Part shown: piece after piece, positions 16,160 to 18,908 of the stretch | Position numbering within the stretch: position 1 is the first letter of the stretch | Layout of the letters: the number at the start of each line of letters is the position of its first letter | Assembly: GCA_002362145.1 (NCBI GenBank) | Contig: DETX01000020.1 | Span: 1-18,908 of the forward strand | Origin: Clostridiales bacterium UBA3277 | GTDB taxonomy: Bacteria; Bacillota; Clostridia; Oscillospirales; Oscillospiraceae | Direction of reading: 5' to 3' | DNA: 18,908 nucleotides | Position numbers and translations under genes: made by a program | Notes under the pieces: model-generated | What the model was told of the DNA's origin: nothing | What the model saw: the letters and a program-made list of their open reading frames with translations, nothing else | Databases searched by the model: none

Positions 16160-16925
16160 GATCATCCACTACTGCTGGTTCGGCGGGAAGCCCAAGCCGG
16201 AGCTGGCCCAAAAGTGCCTGAGAAGCTGGAAAAAATTCTGCTCGGACTATACCATCCGGGAGTGGAACGAGGAAAATTTTGACATCTCTTCCGCCCCGCT
16301 GTACGTCCGCCAGGCCTATGAGGCCGGCCGCTGGGCCTTCGTCACGGACTATGTGCGGCTGCAGGCCCTGCTGACCCAGGGCGGCGTCTACATGGATACG
16401 GATGTGGAGCTGGTAAAGCCCCTGGACCCCTATCTGAAGCACCGGGGGTTTGCGGGCCTGGAAACGCCGGACCGCATCCAGACGGGCCTCCTGGCCTGTG
16501 AGCCGGATTTCCCTCTCTTCCGGGAATTTATATCCTATTACGATACCGCCAGCTTCTACCGTCCCGACGGGAGCCAGGACATCACCACCAATGTGGAGAT
16601 TCTCACGGGCCTCTGCCGGAAATACGGTTTTTCCGGCGGCGATACCTTCAAAACCGTGGCGGAGCTGGCCATCTATCCAAGGCAGTATTTCTGCCCTGTG
16701 GACTATGACACGGAGAAGCTCCATCGGACACGCAAAACGGTGGCCATCCACTGGTTTGCCGCCAGCTGGCACACTGAGGAGGAAAAGGAGATTCTGGCCG
16801 CCGAGAAGCGCCGCCAGAAGGAGGAGGCCAGGAGCAATTTCCGTTACACCCTGGGCCGCCGCCTTTTTGGGGAAAAGGGCTACAATCAGCTCAAGAAAAT
16901 GATCAAATCCATTTTGAGACGATAG
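16146..16925 (+). CDS. GT32-family glycosyltransferase, DXD sugar-binding type (copy B)
   Basis: This 259-residue enzyme is a paralogue of the GT32 gene at 13291-14133. It has IPKIIHYCWFGGKPKP at the start, VTDYVRLQ (67-73), the DXD in VYMDTDVELV (Asp84, Asp86), and KTVAIHWFAASWHT near the end. The body aligns with copy A with very few gaps; the C-terminal tail is shorter and different in sequence, which fits divergence after duplication. I chose ATG 16146 because GGGAGGGAG (16133-16141) lies four bases before it and the conserved strand begins there; a frame start at 16098 would add 16 residues inside the upstream gene. The differing residues around the metal site could change donor or acceptor use, but this cannot be read directly. 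Confidence 0.9.
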   Translation: MSIPKIIHYCWFGGKPKPELAQKCLRSWKKFCSDYTIREWNEENFDISSAPLYVRQAYEAGRWAFVTDYVRLQALLTQGGVYMDTDVELVKPLDPYLKHRGFAGLETPDRIQTGLLACEPDFPLFREFISYYDTASFYRPDGSQDITTNVEILTGLCRKYGFSGGDTFKTVAELAIYPRQYFCPVDYDTEKLHRTRKTVAIHWFAASWHTEEEKEILAAEKRRQKEEARSNFRYTLGRRLFGEKGYNQLKKMIKSILRR

Positions 16926-16940
16926 GGAAGGAGGCGGACC

Positions 16941-17915
16941 ATGGCCACAGTCAGTGTCATTGTGCCGGTGTACAAGGTGGAAAAATATCTGGACCGGTGC
17001 GTAAGCAGCCTCTTGAACCAGAGCTTTTCGGAGTTTGACCTGATCCTGGTGGATGACGGCAGTCCGGACACCTGCGGTGAAGTGTGTGAAGGGTATGCCA
17101 CCCGGGACCCCCGGGTGCGGGCGCTCCACCGGAAAAACGGCGGCCTCTCCGCTGCCAGGAACACAGGCATCGACTTCGCCCTGAAAAACTGCGCACCCCA
17201 ATGGCTGGCCTTCGTGGACAGCGACGACTGGGTCGCCCCGGATTACCTGGCCCGGCTCTATGCCGCCGTGGTGGAGACAGGCTGCAAGATGGCCGTCTGC
17301 GGCCTTCGGCGCACTGCCGGGGAGCCGCTTCCCCAGACCAGAACCGGAAGGGTCAGCGTCCTTTCTGCTGATGATTATTACTGCGGAGAGCACCACGGCG
17401 GAATCACGGCCACAGCCTGGAATAAGCTCTACCATGTGAGCCTCTTGGAATCCCTCCGCTACCCCGAGGGAAAGCTCCACGAGGACGAATTCACCACCTA
17501 CCGGGCGGTCTATGCCGCCGGGACCGTGGCCGTCCTGGAGGATGCGCTGTATGCCTATTTCCAAAACGACGCGGGTATCATGCGCGCCCCCTGGGACCCC
17601 CGGCGGATCGCCATGCTGGAAGCGTTCCGGGAGCAGTACGCCTTTGCCGGGAGCATCGGTTCCCAGCGGCTGGCCCGGAGGGTTTCCCAGAAGTATGTCT
17701 ATGCCGCCTATGAGCAGCTTACCTGCGTGCTCGGGGCGGACAAATACCGGAGCTGGCGGGCCCCCCTGCGGAAGCATCTGCGGCGGGCCCTGGGCTGGAG
17801 CCGCCGGTGGCAGGCCTTTTCCGGGGCGGATATCGACTGGGCCTGGGAGGCGGCCTATCCCTGCAAGATCTATTGGTGGCTGAGAAGCCGGATGAAGGGG
17901 AGGGGCGACCCATGA
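16941..17915 (+). CDS. GT2-family glycosyltransferase (duplicated module, copy B)
   Basis: This 324-residue GT-A enzyme has VSVIVPVYKVEKYLDRCVSSLLNQSF, VDDGSPDTCG (acidic pair 38-39), the long KNGGLSAARNTGIDFALKN block and FVDSDDWVAP (DSDD 93-96). AWNKLYHVSLLESLRYPEGK (159-178) then LHEDEFTTYR carries EDE (181-183), and YAYFQNDAGI follows. These match the GT2 gene at 14137-15126 block by block, including the unusual long spacer before the DSDD motif. The middle (about 117-158) has diverged most, which may mean a different acceptor. GGAAGGAGG (16926-16934) gives a strong ribosome site. Its end overlaps the next gene by four bases (ATGA). Confidence 0.9.
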   Translation: MATVSVIVPVYKVEKYLDRCVSSLLNQSFSEFDLILVDDGSPDTCGEVCEGYATRDPRVRALHRKNGGLSAARNTGIDFALKNCAPQWLAFVDSDDWVAPDYLARLYAAVVETGCKMAVCGLRRTAGEPLPQTRTGRVSVLSADDYYCGEHHGGITATAWNKLYHVSLLESLRYPEGKLHEDEFTTYRAVYAAGTVAVLEDALYAYFQNDAGIMRAPWDPRRIAMLEAFREQYAFAGSIGSQRLARRVSQKYVYAAYEQLTCVLGADKYRSWRAPLRKHLRRALGWSRRWQAFSGADIDWAWEAAYPCKIYWWLRSRMKGRGDP

Positions 17916-18889
17916 AAAAGACCATTTCCGTGGTGATTCCGGTATACAATGTGGCTGCCTACCTGCCCGCCTGCCTGGACAGCGTCCTGGCTCAGAGCTA
18001 TGAGGATTTGGAGATCCTCTTGGTAGACGACGGCTCCACCGACGGTTCCGGCCGGCTCTGCGACGAATACGCCGCCCGGGACGGCCGAATCCGGGTGGTT
18101 CACCAGAAAAACGGCGGCGCCGCGGCGGCCAAAAATAGGGCCCTGTCCCTGGCGACCGGCGAATATCTGAGCTTTGTGGACAGCGACGACTATTTGGAGC
18201 CCGGGGCATATGCCTATATGGTCGGCCTCCTGGAGGAAACCCGGGCGGATGCCGCCCAGTTTGCCTTCCGCTATGTCAGCCCCGAAAAAAGCGAGGATCT
18301 GGTGTTCCGTCAGGGCCGGGAGGTGATCGACCGCATGGAGTATCTGCGCCGTCTGCCCTTCGACTGGACCTCCGCCCTGCTGTGGGATAAGCTCTACCGC
18401 CGCCGTCTGTTCGATGGCGTCCGCTTTGAGGAGGGCCACAAGATCGACGATGAGTTTTTCACTTACCAGGGCTTTTTGAACGCCCAAACCGTAGCCCTGG
18501 ATGACCGCATTGTCTACAATTACCGCCGCCGGGCGTCCAGCGTCATGCTCTCGCCCAAAGCCCGGGCCCAGCGCTCCGTGGACCGGGTTCAGGCGCTGTG
18601 CAGCCGCCGGGAGACGGTGCTGCGGCGCTTCCCGGAGCTGAGGGAGATTTACGACACCCAGTTTTTGGATGCCCTCATCTACATGTCCGAGTACCCGGAT
18701 AATTCTCCTGGGAGCCTGTCCCTCACCAAAAAGGCTCTCCGGACCTACCTTCTCCACCCGGGGAATACCTTTCCCCCAAAGCGCTTCCTTCCCGGCATCG
18801 CCCGCCTGCTCCTGACCCCTCAAAGGACCCTCCTCCGCCAGACCGAAGCCCCCCGGAATTCCAGCCCCACGGAGGACTACTTCCCATAA
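17912..18889 (+). CDS. GT2-family glycosyltransferase
   Basis: This 325-residue GT-A enzyme has ISVVIPVYNVAAYLPACLDSVLAQSY, VDDGSTDGSG (acidic pair 39-40) and FVDSDDYLEPG (DSDD 90-93). LLWDKLYRRRLFDGVRF (156-172) and KIDDEFFTYQGF (177-188) match the 8119-9096 enzyme rather than its closer neighbours. The C-terminus is rich in Pro and Ser (PRNSSPTEDYFP) and looks like a loose tail. The ATG at 17912 overlaps the upstream stop and follows AAGGGGAGGGG (17895-17905); a frame start at 17807 would lie inside the previous gene. Only 19 bases follow its stop, so whether the operon ends here cannot be told. Confidence 0.9.
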   Translation: MKKTISVVIPVYNVAAYLPACLDSVLAQSYEDLEILLVDDGSTDGSGRLCDEYAARDGRIRVVHQKNGGAAAAKNRALSLATGEYLSFVDSDDYLEPGAYAYMVGLLEETRADAAQFAFRYVSPEKSEDLVFRQGREVIDRMEYLRRLPFDWTSALLWDKLYRRRLFDGVRFEEGHKIDDEFFTYQGFLNAQTVALDDRIVYNYRRRASSVMLSPKARAQRSVDRVQALCSRRETVLRRFPELREIYDTQFLDALIYMSEYPDNSPGSLSLTKKALRTYLLHPGNTFPPKRFLPGIARLLLTPQRTLLRQTEAPRNSSPTEDYFP

Positions 18890-18908
18890 AAAATCCCTGC
18901 CTGCAAAA

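Noticed and set aside
16041..18209. A 722-codon open frame on the - strand.
   Set aside because: It lies wholly opposite three well-defined glycosyltransferase genes, has no recognisable motif and a low-complexity Pro/Gly/Arg-rich product. It is explained by GC-rich codon use on the + strand.
13291..18889. A full tandem duplication of a three-gene unit (GT32-GT2-GT2).
   Set aside because: The third genes do not match: 15119-16159 has VYEDNE while 17912-18889 has KIDDEFFTY and resembles 8119-9096. Only the first two genes of the unit are clear duplicates.
18890..18908. Possible start of a terminator after the last gene.
   Set aside because: Only 19 bases remain, with no complete stem in view.

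Overview
The window looks like a long cell-surface polysaccharide gene cluster from a moderately GC-rich Gram-positive anaerobe, most likely a clostridial/Oscillospirales-type gut Firmicute. I infer this from strong AAGGAGG-type Shine-Dalgarno sites, a sigma-A-like promoter, GTG and TTG starts, and family content. By eye the coding DNA is near 60% GC. No marker gene fixes the species. I count 18 protein-coding genes, all on the + strand and nearly end to end. I see no RNA gene, insertion sequence or CRISPR array.

Layout. (1) 38-2613: a GT4 glycosyltransferase and a Wzx/PST-type flippase, closed by a clear intrinsic terminator (2624-2652). (2) 2663-2762: a sigma-A-like promoter and a short leader that start a second unit. 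(3) 2763-6999: three GT4 glycosyltransferases with a NodB-fold polysaccharide deacetylase inserted among them. (4) 7000-7122: an unusually AT-rich gap with a long hairpin, a competing complementary arm and a possible 8-codon mini-ORF. (5) 7123-9994: three GT2 glycosyltransferases. (6) 9999-12152: an ABC-2 permease and an ATPase with a C-terminal Wzt-like domain, i.e. a Wzm/Wzt-type polysaccharide exporter. (7) 12149-13294: a CsaB/WcaK-family polysaccharide pyruvyl transferase that overlaps the ATPase gene. (8) 13291-18889: two GT32 (DXD sugar-binding) and four GT2 glycosyltransferases, with a GT32-GT2 gene pair present twice.

How the genes work together (inference). Thirteen glycosyltransferases would build one or more lipid-linked glycans on the cytoplasmic face. 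The deacetylase and pyruvyl transferase would modify them, and the ABC exporter would move the finished chain across the membrane. The flippase lies before the terminator and may serve a different glycan or the end of a neighbouring locus. No Wzy polymerase, priming transferase, nucleotide-sugar pathway or chain-length regulator is in view, so these must lie outside the window.

The most interesting items are the duplicated GT32-GT2 module, the two export systems in one cluster, the Wzt/pyruvyl transferase coupling, and the AT-rich leader-like island at 7000-7122.
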